Shown here one piece after another: positions 16,069-24,584 of a stretch of DNA of 64,000 bases. The notes beneath the pieces are model-generated. The model saw only the letters and a list, made by a program, of their open reading frames with translations, was not told where the DNA came from and ran no database searches. Position numbers and translations under genes: made by a program. How positions within the stretch are numbered: position 1 is the first letter of the stretch; the number at the start of each line of letters is the position of its first letter. Source of the DNA: Gallionella straubiae (GTDB lineage Bacteria; Pseudomonadota; Gammaproteobacteria; Burkholderiales; Gallionellaceae); assembly GCF_051257895.1 (NCBI RefSeq), contig NZ_CP194331.1:868001-932000 (forward strand). The letters are read 5' to 3'.

Positions 16069-16845
16069 TTATGGCGGCAGCAGCTTGTAACTGTTGCCTT
16101 TCTTGATGCGCTTGATGTGGCCGAGTTCATTGGCGAAGTAAAGCACGTAGCGCATCTGTTCCTTGATGTGGTCTGGCTGCCCCTTGTAAATTTGGCTCTG
16201 CAGCATGCCGGGGTTGGCCTGCACCAAGGGGATCACCCTTGCCATCACCTCTTGGTAGAGTGGGTCTTCCCTGGCAAAGTCGGTCATTAAACGCGTGAAG
16301 CTTTTCCGCTGCGCATCGGTGACAGAATCGCCGACCATGCCATAAGCGATTTTCTGCAATTGCTGGCGCGCCCAGTCATAGTCACCGCGCGCCCAAGCGG
16401 TTTCTATGTCAGCGCAGAGATCATGATGCTGATCGCTGTAGCTACGCCCGGTGGCGTAGGTTATACCGACATCCTTATTCCGTCTTACAGCAGCGTTTCC
16501 GGATGCTTTTCGTTGTTCCTTCTCGTGGTGTTTTTTCAGGAAGTATTCCCGCTGCGCCTGCCGTTCGCGCTCTTGAATGATTCGGAGGTTTTGGGCGTGG
16601 AACTCTTCGGCTTCGCTCGCCTTTCTGGCGGATTGTTCCGCTGCAGATTCTGCTGGAATGGATTCTTTCTGCGTCTTCTTCCAGTTTTTGTAGGCAAAAA
16701 TGGCAGCCGGAATTCCGATCACGATGGCGAAGAAGAGCTTGCCACCGACCTGCTCGTACAACCAGACGAAGGGATAGATGACGACAAGAATGATCCCGGC
16801 GAAAACTGCGCCGATACCCCCCGCGACATTTGGCCCCTTGCTCAT
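16069..16845 (-). CDS. Two-TM membrane protein coupled to the repressor
   Basis: 258 residues. Two hydrophobic segments lie near the N-terminus (IGAVFAGIILVVIYPFVWLY and LFFAIVIGIPAAIFAY). A charged, Gln/Glu-rich coiled coil follows (about 70-115), then a helical C-terminal domain (DIETAWARGDYDWARQQLQK...). Its start overlaps the repressor stop as ATGA, so it is translated from the repressor mRNA. Function unknown; the position suggests a lysogeny gene. Confidence 0.68.
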   Translation of the reverse strand: MSKGPNVAGGIGAVFAGIILVVIYPFVWLYEQVGGKLFFAIVIGIPAAIFAYKNWKKTQKESIPAESAAEQSARKASEAEEFHAQNLRIIQERERQAQREYFLKKHHEKEQRKASGNAAVRRNKDVGITYATGRSYSDQHHDLCADIETAWARGDYDWARQQLQKIAYGMVGDSVTDAQRKSFTRLMTDFAREDPLYQEVMARVIPLVQANPGMLQSQIYKGQPDHIKEQMRYVLYFANELGHIKRIKKGNSYKLLPP

Positions 16846-17207
16846 TTCTTACCTGGTCGCGAGGCGGGTAGCTGTAACTCTAACGTACCTGACCACAGTA
16901 GGCCGATTTGCAGGTATCGCTTGCGGTCTGCTGCATTCATCATCTGGTAGCACTGCAATACGCTAGCTTCGTCAGTGCTGGCAGTCTCCATTCTTACGCT
17001 TGAGCCTGTAACGATTAAGTCAGGGTCTAGGCCAAGTTCTGGCCTTTGGTGAGCCAAGGCGAATACCTCCTTTATCGGGAAGCTTCCGCGTTTTTTTCGC
17101 TCCGAAAAAGCAGACTTCGTCAAACCCAATAATGACGCGATTCCCTGATCTTCCAATATGCCAGTTGCCTTTTTTAGTCGTAGCAACTGCTCATCAAATC
17201 CACTCAT
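16842..17207 (-). CDS. Phage repressor, CI N-terminal-like
   Basis: 121 residues from the ATG at 17207, which follows a GAGG ribosome site. The N-terminus is an HTH of the phage CI repressor type (LLRLKKATGILEDQGIASLL, SAFSERKKRGSFPI). No S24 peptidase domain follows, so it is not a LexA-like self-cleaving repressor. It diverges from the gp16-like gene across a perfect operator palindrome and heads a leftward operon of membrane proteins. Confidence 0.8.
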   Translation of the reverse strand: MSGFDEQLLRLKKATGILEDQGIASLLGLTKSAFSERKKRGSFPIKEVFALAHQRPELGLDPDLIVTGSSVRMETASTDEASVLQCYQMMNAADRKRYLQIGLLWSGTLELQLPASRPGKK

Positions 17208-17232
17208 ATATCGCCTCAAATAAATGTTGACA

Positions 17233-17252
17233 CAGTCCATATTTATGGACTG
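17233..17252. promoter_or_regulatory. Repressor operator palindrome
   Basis: A perfect inverted repeat CAGTCCAT-ATTT-ATGGACTG lies between the divergent repressor and gp16-like genes. A TTGACA (-35-like) at 17227-17232 abuts it. This is the expected lytic/lysogenic switch site. Confidence 0.75.
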
Positions 17253-17294
17253 CAGTTCAGTTGTATTCAATACTCAACCATAGGAGGTCCGATT

Positions 17295-17474
17295 ATGACA
17301 CCGCAACTCGCCAAAGAGAAATTGGCACAACAGGGCATCACCGCGCTTGAGTTCTCCAAACAAAACGGTCTGAACTACAAGACGCTTCTGGCCGTGCTTA
17401 ACGGCACCAACAAAGGTCGTTACGGCGAAGCCCACCGCGCTGCCGTGGCGCTCGGTCTCAAGAAAGCGGCCTAA
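17295..17474 (+). CDS. DNA-binding regulator, BcepMu gp16-like
   Basis: 59 residues: MTPQLAKEKLAQQG, ITALEFSKQNGLNYKTLLAVLNG and HRAAVALGLKKAA. This matches the short HTH proteins of the BcepMu gp16 family, which sit first in the early region of many Mu-like phages and act like Ner/Cro. An AGGAGG ribosome site precedes the ATG. It is the first rightward gene opposite the repressor and is probably the early switch regulator. Confidence 0.75.
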   Translation: MTPQLAKEKLAQQGITALEFSKQNGLNYKTLLAVLNGTNKGRYGEAHRAAVALGLKKAA

Positions 17475-17476
17475 AG

Positions 17477-17707
17477 ATGAACGTCCTCCCTCCCTACGTG
17501 TTTAAAGGGCGCGCAGCAAAGATGATTGCGGTTCGTGTGCGAATTAAAAAGCCTGCCGCCGATGCACCGGGTATCCATTTTTATCCATTAAGTTTTTTCC
17601 GATGCGAGCATTTTTGGACGAGGGACTGGAAAGTCGTGCGTATACAAAAAGGCTTTGTGGATCGCCTTAAGCGGGAATCAATTCTTGAAGTAGAGGAAGT
17701 GCACTAA
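17477..17707 (+). CDS. Small hypothetical early protein
   Basis: 76 residues starting 3 nt after the gp16-like stop, basic and mixed strand/helix (MNVLPPYVFKGRAAKMIAVR...). The ribosome site is poor (AAAG), so translation would depend on coupling. No family recognised. Confidence 0.45.
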   Translation: MNVLPPYVFKGRAAKMIAVRVRIKKPAADAPGIHFYPLSFFRCEHFWTRDWKVVRIQKGFVDRLKRESILEVEEVH

Positions 17708-17781
17708 AGATCAACGGGAGCCAGAGCGTCAGAGCAGCAAGACAGCCAGAACGCCAGCGCTTCCACCAGACGGGAGAGAAC

Positions 17782-18744
17782 ATGAAGAAAGTTGATGGAA
17801 ATTCAAAATCACCGGACGTTCGGTTGTTTGAACTGACAGAGCTGGATGTTGAGGCCGCGCAATCGCTGGGAATCGTGCTTGCCGGGACGGCAGATGATTG
17901 CATCAGCCGTGCGATTTCTGCACAAAACTCCGCTTTGAGGCTGGCGCTGGAAGCCGGATACCTGTTGCTCAAAGCGAGGGCAGACATTCCGCACGGAGAA
18001 TTCATCAAGCATGTCGAAGCGCGCGGCCTTGCGCAACAGCGCGCGTCTGAATTGATGCGCATGGCGCGCTTCTACACCGCCACGCCGCCGGAACGGCGCG
18101 CGCAGTTGGTCGGGATGAGCAAGTCGAAGCTGATGCTGCTCGCCGATGCGGATCAAGAGGTCATCGAGGACATCCTGGACGATCCCGAGGGCGAGCTGGA
18201 GTCCTTGAGCGTTCGCGGCCTGCGTCAGCGCATAACCGAGCTGGGGCACGCGAAGAACAACGAAGCCATCCGGGCCAACAACGCAGAAAGGAAGGCCGCA
18301 GACCTGCTCAAGAAAAACCGTATCACCCAGTTCACCCCATTCACCGAGGAAGTGCGTGCCGAGGTGATGGCGCTCCAGCGCGAGGCCGAGCTGCCGATTG
18401 ATGGACTGCTTGCGTTGTTCGAGCGCGCGGCGCTCGGCTACGACGGCTCGGTCGAGGCGCGGCTGCGCGTTGAGCATATCTGGATTGCCGCCAATGCCGT
18501 GCTGGCGCGGGCGGCAGATGCAGTTGCCTTATTGAAAGAGCAAGCCCCCGATGCGCTGCCGGACAGGCTGCAAAGCCAGCATTACCTCACGCCGGAGGAA
18601 GCCGCCGAATGGCGTCGTATCGGGCAGGAAATTCAAAGCTCATTTGAAGGCCGTAAGGTTGTCCGGCAACAAGAGCGCGCCGCCGAGCAGCCGCGCAAGC
18701 CTGGCCGTCCACCAAAGGCCAAGCCGAAAGGCGGTGAAGCATGA
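17782..18744 (+). CDS. DUF3102-type phage protein
   Basis: 320 residues. The N-terminal third carries the DUF3102 pattern (LRLALEAGYLLLKARADIPH, GEFIKHVEARGLAQQRASEL, MRMARFY). Family members occur in phages and islands and resemble ParB/KorB-like HTH proteins. The C-terminal tail ends with an AT-hook-like RKPGRPPKAKPKG. It is probably DNA-binding. It lies upstream of the transposase in the early region and its stop overlaps the next start. Confidence 0.7.
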   Translation: MKKVDGNSKSPDVRLFELTELDVEAAQSLGIVLAGTADDCISRAISAQNSALRLALEAGYLLLKARADIPHGEFIKHVEARGLAQQRASELMRMARFYTATPPERRAQLVGMSKSKLMLLADADQEVIEDILDDPEGELESLSVRGLRQRITELGHAKNNEAIRANNAERKAADLLKKNRITQFTPFTEEVRAEVMALQREAELPIDGLLALFERAALGYDGSVEARLRVEHIWIAANAVLARAADAVALLKEQAPDALPDRLQSQHYLTPEEAAEWRRIGQEIQSSFEGRKVVRQQERAAEQPRKPGRPPKAKPKGGEA

Positions 18745-19127
18745 ACGGCCACCCTGATGTTGAGTGCGATCTGTGGATCATCCGCGAGTGGCAGGCCAAA
18801 GAGTCGCTTCGCTCCGGGAATGTACTCGCCTGCAACGCGTTGCTCGAAGAAGAGCTGGCCGATGAACAGGCTGGCTATGAGCTACCTGAAAACTATTCCG
18901 CAGGGCCGCGCCTGCATGTGTTCGGTAGCGATGACTGCGAGGTGTGGCTTGGTTGCTTGAATGGTCATTGGATTTCACCGGAGGCCGTTTGTCGGCTAAT
19001 TACCCTCCTGATTGGCGATCTGAATATGGCAGAAGCGGTCGGCATGGATGGGGCCTATGTGGTTGCGCTCGATGGGCGCAGCGTGTCAGACGTATATCAC
19101 AGCGTGGTGCGCCATGGCGCTGCCTAA
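18741..19127 (+). CDS. Hypothetical early protein
   Basis: 128 residues (MNGHPDVECDLWIIREWQAK...), acidic, starting with a 4-nt overlap (ATGA) with the DUF3102 gene and overlapping the transposase start by 14 nt. It has no membrane segment and no recognised domain. The tight coupling on both sides supports it as a real gene. Confidence 0.65.
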   Translation: MNGHPDVECDLWIIREWQAKESLRSGNVLACNALLEEELADEQAGYELPENYSAGPRLHVFGSDDCEVWLGCLNGHWISPEAVCRLITLLIGDLNMAEAVGMDGAYVVALDGRSVSDVYHSVVRHGAA

Positions 19128-20799
19128 GCCGCATATGGTTACCCCTATCCAGGGTGGTGCTCCCGTCGTACTGCCAACCGCAAAGGTGCTGGCGCTGCGC
19201 CAGCGCGACCCGTGGAAGGAATCCACCGAGACGGCCAGGCAACGCGCGATACACCGTGAAACGGTGGTGCTTTACGTGCGCGGGCTGACAGAAAGCGGCG
19301 TCTCGCAAAACAACGCCGTCGCAAACCTGCTGCTCTGCGCCGCCGATGGGAGCCTGCCAGGGCATTACGCCAGAGCCCTGTGCGAAACAGCCGTGGGCAG
19401 CCGCAAATACCCAAGCGACAAGGCCATCAAGGAATGGTGCAAAGCCTACCGCGAGGGCGGTATCACGGCCCTCTTGCCGGATCACAAGGGCCGCGTGGTC
19501 GAGGCCGCCGGATGGTGGGGGCCAGCCCTGGAGTACTTCAACCAACCCGGCAAGCCGGACATGTCCGCCGTATATCGCCGCCTCACCGAAGTGGACGGCT
19601 TTGCCGTGACCTACGACCAAATCCGAAACTACCTGACAGGAGTCCCCGCCATGATTGGAAGAAACAGCCCGGCCCGCATCGGCAAGAACCTCTACCGCCT
19701 CACCGAGAAAGCCTTCATCAGGCGCAGCACCGAGAACGCCCTGCCCGGCGACGTGTACGTGGCCGACGGCTACCGCGCCGACGTGTACCTTGCGCACCCG
19801 CTCACTGGCGACATCTGGCGGCCCGAGCTGACCGTGGCGATAGATATGCGCAGCCGCTACTGCGTGGGCTGGCGCGCAGACGAACACGAAGGCACCTATG
19901 CCGTGCAGAACATGTGGGCCGAGTGCTTCGCGCGCCACAGCCACGTGCCGCCGTTCATCTACGTGGACAACGGCAGCGGCCACAAGAACAAGCTGATGAG
20001 CGACGAACTCACCGGATTCTATTCCCGCGCCGGCGTGCAGCAGATCATCCATGCCATACCCGGCAACCCGCACGGCAAGGGCTGGGTTGAGCGCTTCTTC
20101 CGCATCGTCCGCGACGACTTTCTCAAGCTCTGGATGCCGCAGTTCTACTGCGGGCCGGACATGGCCAAGGAGGCGCTCGACCACACCGCGCGCGAAATCA
20201 AGGCGGGCCGCTTGATACCGCCATCACTGGCCGAATTCGCGGCGGCGTTCAACGCCTGGCTGGAGCGCTATCACGCCCGCCCCCACCCCGAGGACAAGGA
20301 TGTGACGCGCGCTCAGGTGTGGGCGGGGCTCATACCGATCCCGCCGCATGCCAGCGTGCTGGAACTCAAGCGCCGTGCCGTAACGCTCAAGGTGCGGCGC
20401 GCCCAAATAAAGCACCAGAAGCGCATCTACATGCACCCGGAATTGCACGCCTTCAACGGCCAACCGTTGCTGCTCGAATACGACCTGATGAACAACAGCA
20501 TCGCGGTTGTCAGAACCATTGATGGCAGATGGATTTGTGATGCGCATCTGGTCAACGCCATAGACGCTATCGAGCCGACGCGCATGGAAGAGGCCAAGAA
20601 AAACCGTGCCGAAGACGCCATCAAGCGCTTGGAGAAGAAGATCACCGAGCAGAAGGCCCGCGCCGGCCGCGTGTTCGACGCCGAGGCCGTGGCCGTCGGC
20701 GCAATGCAAGCACTGCCGGGAGAAGTAAGCCGGATCGAAGTTGAAGACGAAGAAACACTGTTGCTTGACCTAACCCTTGATAACGAGGAGACCCTGTAA
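19114..20799 (+). CDS. MuA-like DDE transposase
   Basis: 561 residues from the ATG at 19114; earlier starts would lie inside the preceding gene. The N-terminal part is helical DNA-binding sequence. The integrase core has the DDE residues at about D218 (YVADGYRAD), D285 (IYVDNGSGHKN) and E326 (GKGWVERFFR). A Mu-type C-terminal beta-barrel follows (about 430-500), then a coiled-coil tail that probably contacts the MuB-like ATPase. It binds the motif arrays at both prophage ends and drives replicative transposition. It is followed by the ATPase with a one-base overlap. Confidence 0.93.
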   Translation: MALPKPHMVTPIQGGAPVVLPTAKVLALRQRDPWKESTETARQRAIHRETVVLYVRGLTESGVSQNNAVANLLLCAADGSLPGHYARALCETAVGSRKYPSDKAIKEWCKAYREGGITALLPDHKGRVVEAAGWWGPALEYFNQPGKPDMSAVYRRLTEVDGFAVTYDQIRNYLTGVPAMIGRNSPARIGKNLYRLTEKAFIRRSTENALPGDVYVADGYRADVYLAHPLTGDIWRPELTVAIDMRSRYCVGWRADEHEGTYAVQNMWAECFARHSHVPPFIYVDNGSGHKNKLMSDELTGFYSRAGVQQIIHAIPGNPHGKGWVERFFRIVRDDFLKLWMPQFYCGPDMAKEALDHTAREIKAGRLIPPSLAEFAAAFNAWLERYHARPHPEDKDVTRAQVWAGLIPIPPHASVLELKRRAVTLKVRRAQIKHQKRIYMHPELHAFNGQPLLLEYDLMNNSIAVVRTIDGRWICDAHLVNAIDAIEPTRMEEAKKNRAEDAIKRLEKKITEQKARAGRVFDAEAVAVGAMQALPGEVSRIEVEDEETLLLDLTLDNEETL

Positions 20800-21743
20800 T
20801 GACCGAAAAGACCTACCCGCAGCACTACACGCAAGCCGACATCGCCGCAATCGAACGCATCCTGAAGTGGATGGAGGATCGCAACTACAAGCAGGCCGCG
20901 CTGGCCAGGCTGTCGCGCGTGGCCGCAAGCACGCTCAACCAGATACTGAACGGCGTGTACATCACCAGCCCGAGCAAGCAGCTCGCCGCGCTCGAATCGG
21001 CGATGCGCCATGCCGACGAAGCCAGCACCGACTCAATCGCGCCGGTGGAAACCAGCGTGTTCAAGCTCGCGCAGACCAGTTGCGCGATGGCGCGGCGCTA
21101 CCGCAACTTCGCCGTGCTCACCGGCTTCGTGGGCACCGGCAAGACCTTCGGCATCAAGCGCTATGCAGCCACGCACAGCAACACCCACCTGATCGAGGCC
21201 ACGCCTACCATGACGCGCGCCAGCATGGTCAAGCAGCTCGCGCGCGTGGTGGCCGGATACGACGGCAAGGGCAGCATAGACGACAGGTTCCGCATCGTGG
21301 TGGATGCGCTGCGCAACACCGACAGCCTGCTGATCGTGGACGAGGCCGAGACCCTCACCCCGGCTCAACTGCACACCCTGCGGCGGCTGCGCGACCTTGC
21401 CAACGTCGGCATCCTGCTGTGCGGCACGGAGCGCCTGCACAGCATCATCAAGCCGGAGCACGGCCAGTTCGACCAGATACGCAGCCGTGCCGGGTTCTGG
21501 CCCGAGACGGTGCGCCACATCACCCAAGAGGACGCAGCCGCCCTGGTGCAGTCCGGCTTCGGCACCGAGGACGTGCCGGATGACGTAGTGCAGCGGCTCT
21601 ACCAGTACTGCCAAGGCAGCGCCCGCATGCTGGTGGAGGGGCTGATCGCGGGAATCAAGGAATTCCGCAAGAACCGCCCGCTGGACGTGAAGCTGGTAGA
21701 CGCCGTGGCCAAGCAGGCGCTGTGCCTGCAATCGTTGGCGTAG
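20799..21743 (+). CDS. MuB/TniB-like AAA ATPase, transposition target selector
   Basis: 314 residues. An N-terminal HTH (about 30-55, KQAALARLSRVAASTLNQIL) is followed by an AAA core with Walker A GFVGTGKT (109-116) and Walker B DSLLIVDEAE (175-184). MuB binds DNA, chooses targets and activates MuA. The stop codon of the transposase overlaps the start, which keeps the two in ratio. Confidence 0.9.
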   Translation: MTEKTYPQHYTQADIAAIERILKWMEDRNYKQAALARLSRVAASTLNQILNGVYITSPSKQLAALESAMRHADEASTDSIAPVETSVFKLAQTSCAMARRYRNFAVLTGFVGTGKTFGIKRYAATHSNTHLIEATPTMTRASMVKQLARVVAGYDGKGSIDDRFRIVVDALRNTDSLLIVDEAETLTPAQLHTLRRLRDLANVGILLCGTERLHSIIKPEHGQFDQIRSRAGFWPETVRHITQEDAAALVQSGFGTEDVPDDVVQRLYQYCQGSARMLVEGLIAGIKEFRKNRPLDVKLVDAVAKQALCLQSLA

Positions 21744-21751
21744 GGGGCGAG

Positions 21752-22072
21752 ATGACAGCCGATCACGCATCGCGCATCAAGGCGCAACAGCAACAGGACG
21801 CCGAACTCGCGGCCATCAAGGAACTGGAAGAACGCACCGCGCCGCTGTTATGGGCGGTCTATGGGGCGGTGCTGGTTGTCGGGTTGATCTTCGCCATCGG
21901 AAACGCCGCCGGGTTTGTGGAGGGCTACGAGCGGCGGATCGACCAACTGGCGCAGGAGAACGCCGCGCTCAAGGCCGATGTCGCGCAGTTTGTCGATTGT
22001 CTTAACGGGGGCCGGTTCGATGTGGACGGCCGTGAATTGACCTGCAAGATCAGGAAGGGAAAACCATCATGA
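21752..22072 (+). CDS. Single-pass membrane protein with coiled coil
   Basis: 106 residues from the ATG at 21752 after a GGGGGCGAG ribosome site. A charged N-terminal helix is followed by a membrane segment (LLWAVYGAVLVVGLIFAIGN) and a coiled coil (IDQLAQENAALKADVAQ). Function unknown; a membrane-bound early protein. Confidence 0.62.
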   Translation: MTADHASRIKAQQQQDAELAAIKELEERTAPLLWAVYGAVLVVGLIFAIGNAAGFVEGYERRIDQLAQENAALKADVAQFVDCLNGGRFDVDGRELTCKIRKGKPS

Positions 22073-22410
22073 ATATGGCAGTAATGAAAGCAATGCAAGC
22101 CGAACCCATCGCCCGGTTCAACCAGGCACCGCGCCGCGTCTACAACGCGGAGTTGCGCCGCCAGATCGCCGCCAAGGTGCAACAGTGCACGCGCTGGCTG
22201 CGCATAAGCGGGTACGAGGTGGTTGAGGTAGCCGGTGGCCTGCGGCAGCCGCGCGTCGTCATCAAGCATAGCCCGCTGTGCAACCGCCTCGAAGGCGCGG
22301 CGGAGGCCTACGAGCGCACGCCGCGCGGGGGGCGCCGCTACCGCTATGTGGTGCGATTCGATTGCATGGTTGAGTGGGAAAAAAGCGAGGCGAACCATGC
22401 AGGCCAATAA
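22069..22410 (+). CDS. Hypothetical basic early protein
   Basis: 113 residues, Arg-rich (RRVYNAELRRQIAAKVQQC), overlapping its neighbours by 4 nt upstream and 14 nt downstream. The C-terminal half looks like mixed strands (RYRYVVRFDCMVEW). No recognised domain; it may bind nucleic acid. Confidence 0.58.
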   Translation: MNMAVMKAMQAEPIARFNQAPRRVYNAELRRQIAAKVQQCTRWLRISGYEVVEVAGGLRQPRVVIKHSPLCNRLEGAAEAYERTPRGGRRYRYVVRFDCMVEWEKSEANHAGQ

Positions 22411-22594
22411 ATTCGAGGTGGCAAAAAAACTCGCTGGCGCGGCCTTCGTGCTGGACAACACACGGTGTGAATGGCCGGACGAGGATCAGGCAGCATTGCT
22501 GCACCTGGTTGTGCTGATGCACAACACAGCAGAAAGACTGGTCTGTTTCCGCAAGGATGAAATGCACCGGATGATCGCTGGAGCGGCGCTATGA
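22397..22594 (+). CDS. Small hypothetical early protein
   Basis: 65 residues from the ATG at 22397 (MQANKFEVAKKLAGAAFVLD...), helical, overlapping the next gene by 4 nt. No family recognised. Confidence 0.52.
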   Translation: MQANKFEVAKKLAGAAFVLDNTRCEWPDEDQAALLHLVVLMHNTAERLVCFRKDEMHRMIAGAAL

Positions 22595-22836
22595 GCCTCG
22601 TTATCAACTTGCAGCAGTACGAAGCGCTCACCGGCCTGCGCAAAAAGATTGCAGCCGCCATCAGCGACAACAACGCCGAGGAAATGCACCGCGCCATCGG
22701 CATGGTGCATGGCTACCTGATCGGCCTGTTCACGGCAGGTGAGATCGACATCAACGATGTCAACTCGCTGGAGGCGGAGACGATGGCTAACGTCGATTTC
22801 CTGCTCAACGTCCGGAAGGTCTGCAATGGCCGATGA
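22591..22836 (+). CDS. Small hypothetical early protein
   Basis: 81 residues, helical, with a GEIDINDVNSLEAETMANVD segment. Starts ATGA-coupled to the preceding gene and overlaps the next by 11 nt. Function unknown. Confidence 0.55.
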   Translation: MSLVINLQQYEALTGLRKKIAAAISDNNAEEMHRAIGMVHGYLIGLFTAGEIDINDVNSLEAETMANVDFLLNVRKVCNGR

Positions 22837-23089
22837 CCTGAAAACCGCCATCCGCGCCGCCCTGGCCGGGTCGAGCAGCCAGAAGCCGGTGGACGTGTCC
22901 GCGCTCTACAAGCTCGGCAGCGTCGCCAGCGTGCAGGCCGCGCTGCTGGAAATGTACCGCAGCCGCGAGCGCGAGGTTAATTGCTGCCTGACCGTCAAGA
23001 AGCGCAAGGAAACCAGCGTGTGGTGGCTGGTGGGCAGGGTGCCCGCGCCGCACAGCTACGGCAGGACGGGCAGGAGCGTATCGGCATGA
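22826..23089 (+). CDS. Small hypothetical early protein
   Basis: 87 residues from the ATG at 22826 (MADDLKTAIRAALAGSSS...). The middle looks like a small winged helix (DVSALYKLGSVASVQAALLE, then YRSREREVNCCLTVKKRK), so DNA binding is possible but unproven. Confidence 0.52.
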   Translation: MADDLKTAIRAALAGSSSQKPVDVSALYKLGSVASVQAALLEMYRSREREVNCCLTVKKRKETSVWWLVGRVPAPHSYGRTGRSVSA

Positions 23090-23101
23090 ACGGGGCGGCG
23101 C

Positions 23102-23317
23102 ATGGACAAGGAAGCCTTCGAGGAACGAGCCGCGATCCTGGAATTCGACGCCGGAATGCCGCGCGCAATGGCGGAAGCGCGGGCGCGGCAACCCGTAGCG
23201 TGCGCTGTGCGCACGGCACGATCCGCGCCGCCGCCGTTGCCGCAGGAAGACAGGCAAACGCCGGGATACATGGAGTTCCGCGACAAGTGGCATAGCAGGA
23301 CAAGAAAACTTTTTTAA
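23102..23317 (+). CDS. Small hypothetical early protein
   Basis: 71 residues beginning MDKEAFEERAAILEFDAGMP RAMAEARA; this opening is common in small phage ORFs next to DUF3164 genes. The middle is proline-rich and the end basic. Function unknown. Confidence 0.52.
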   Translation: MDKEAFEERAAILEFDAGMPRAMAEARARQPVACAVRTARSAPPPLPQEDRQTPGYMEFRDKWHSRTRKLF

Positions 23318-23335
23318 CGACCAAAGGAGAGCACG

Positions 23336-23956
23336 ATGAGCACCACCCAAACCATACCAGCAGGCTACCGCAAGGACGCAAGGGGCTGCCTGATCCCCGA
23401 GACCATGATCAAGCCGGTCGATCTCAAGCGCGACGAACTAGTGCGCGTGATCGCCGATCAGGCCAAGGCGGTGCAGGAAATCCTGCGCGAATTCAAAGTG
23501 AATGTGATGCACAACATCAATGCATTCGTGGACTACTCCGCCAAGGAATACAACGTCGCGATGGGCGGCAAGAAAGGCAACCTCACGCTGTACAGCTTCG
23601 ACGGCGCATTCAAGGTGCAGGTCGCCATCGCCGAGCACATGGTGTTCGACGAGCGCCTGCAGGCGGCCAAACACCTGATCGACGAATGCATCACCGAATG
23701 GGCGAAGGGCAGCCGCGACGAAATCAAGGTGCTGGTGCAGGACGCCTTCCAGACCGACAAGGAAGGCAAGATCAACACCGGCCGCGTGCTCGGCCTGCGC
23801 CGCCTCGACATCCGCGACGAGAAGTGGCAGAAGGCCATGCTCGCCATCGGCGAAAGCCTCCAGGTGGTCGGCAGCAAGGAATACGTGCGCTTCTACGAGC
23901 GCATCGAGGGAACGGACGAATACCGCCCGATCTCGCTTGATGTGGCGGCGGTGTGA
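23336..23956 (+). CDS. DUF3164 phage protein (sulfate-transporter-like name in databases)
   Basis: 206 residues of the DUF3164 family found in the early region of Mu-like phages: PAGYRKDARGCLIPETMIKP, GGKKGNLTLYSFDGAFKVQV and a C-terminal FYERIEGTDEYRPISLDVA. An AAAGGAGAG ribosome site precedes it. The molecular role is unknown. Confidence 0.82.
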   Translation: MSTTQTIPAGYRKDARGCLIPETMIKPVDLKRDELVRVIADQAKAVQEILREFKVNVMHNINAFVDYSAKEYNVAMGGKKGNLTLYSFDGAFKVQVAIAEHMVFDERLQAAKHLIDECITEWAKGSRDEIKVLVQDAFQTDKEGKINTGRVLGLRRLDIRDEKWQKAMLAIGESLQVVGSKEYVRFYERIEGTDEYRPISLDVAAV

Positions 23957-23957
23957 G

Positions 23958-24248
23958 ATGAATCGTAAAGAGTACTTGCTGACCTGCCTTGCTGAAGAGT
24001 GTGCGGAGGTTGCACAGGCGTGCTCCAAAGCGCTGCGCTTCGGTCTCGATGACAAGAGGCCGAATCACACGCTTACAAACGCCCAATACATTTCGGCCGA
24101 GATAAACGACGTGATTGCGCTGGTTAAGATGCTGGAAGAGGAAGGCTTGCTTCCAAGACAGAACAGCTTCCGTGAAATCGAGGCAAAAAAAGCCAAGATG
24201 GAACACTTCATGGAATACGCCAAACAGCGTGGGACTTTGACTGTATGA
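23958..24248 (+). CDS. MazG-like nucleotide pyrophosphohydrolase
   Basis: 96 residues, all helical, with the metal-binding pattern EECAEVAQACSK (EExxE-like) and AEINDVIALVKML (ExxD) of the MazG/all-alpha NTP pyrophosphatases. Phage enzymes of this sort are thought to clean up or rebalance nucleotides. It overlaps the next gene by 4 nt. Confidence 0.68.
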   Translation: MNRKEYLLTCLAEECAEVAQACSKALRFGLDDKRPNHTLTNAQYISAEINDVIALVKMLEEEGLLPRQNSFREIEAKKAKMEHFMEYAKQRGTLTV

Positions 24249-24517
24249 GCGCCCTCTTCATTTTCACCGCCACCTTCGCCGTGGTGCCGTTCCTCGGGCT
24301 GCAAAGCCTCAACGTGAACGGCGGACACAAGACGGCGGCGGTGCTGACTAGCTTCGGCATCGGTGCCGCCAACCTGTTCATCCTCAAGATCATGCCCGGC
24401 CCCACCGGCTGGCTGGACGTTGCCGCCTACCTTACCGGCGGGCCGCTGGGCATCCTGGCCAGCATGCACTTGCACCCGTGGATGGTGCGCATGTTCAAAA
24501 AACAGGGCCACGGCTAA
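24245..24517 (+). CDS. Small integral membrane protein
   Basis: 90 residues with three hydrophobic segments: LFIFTATFAVVPFLGLQ, AAVLTSFGIGAANLFILKI and LDVAAYLTGGPLGILASM. ATGA-coupled to the MazG-like gene. It resembles small holin-like or transport-like proteins, but its place in the early region argues against a lysis role. Function unknown. Confidence 0.6.
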   Translation: MSALFIFTATFAVVPFLGLQSLNVNGGHKTAAVLTSFGIGAANLFILKIMPGPTGWLDVAAYLTGGPLGILASMHLHPWMVRMFKKQGHG

Positions 24518-24584
24518 AGGGCGCGCCGTGGTTCGCATCACCCGCCCATGTTTCACATTGACCATCTACCCAAAGGAGCAAGGA

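Noticed and set aside
19000..20184. 394-aa minus-strand ORF opposite the MuA-like gene
   Set aside because: A high-GC antisense shadow; the plus strand carries DDE motifs and the MuB-coupled gene.
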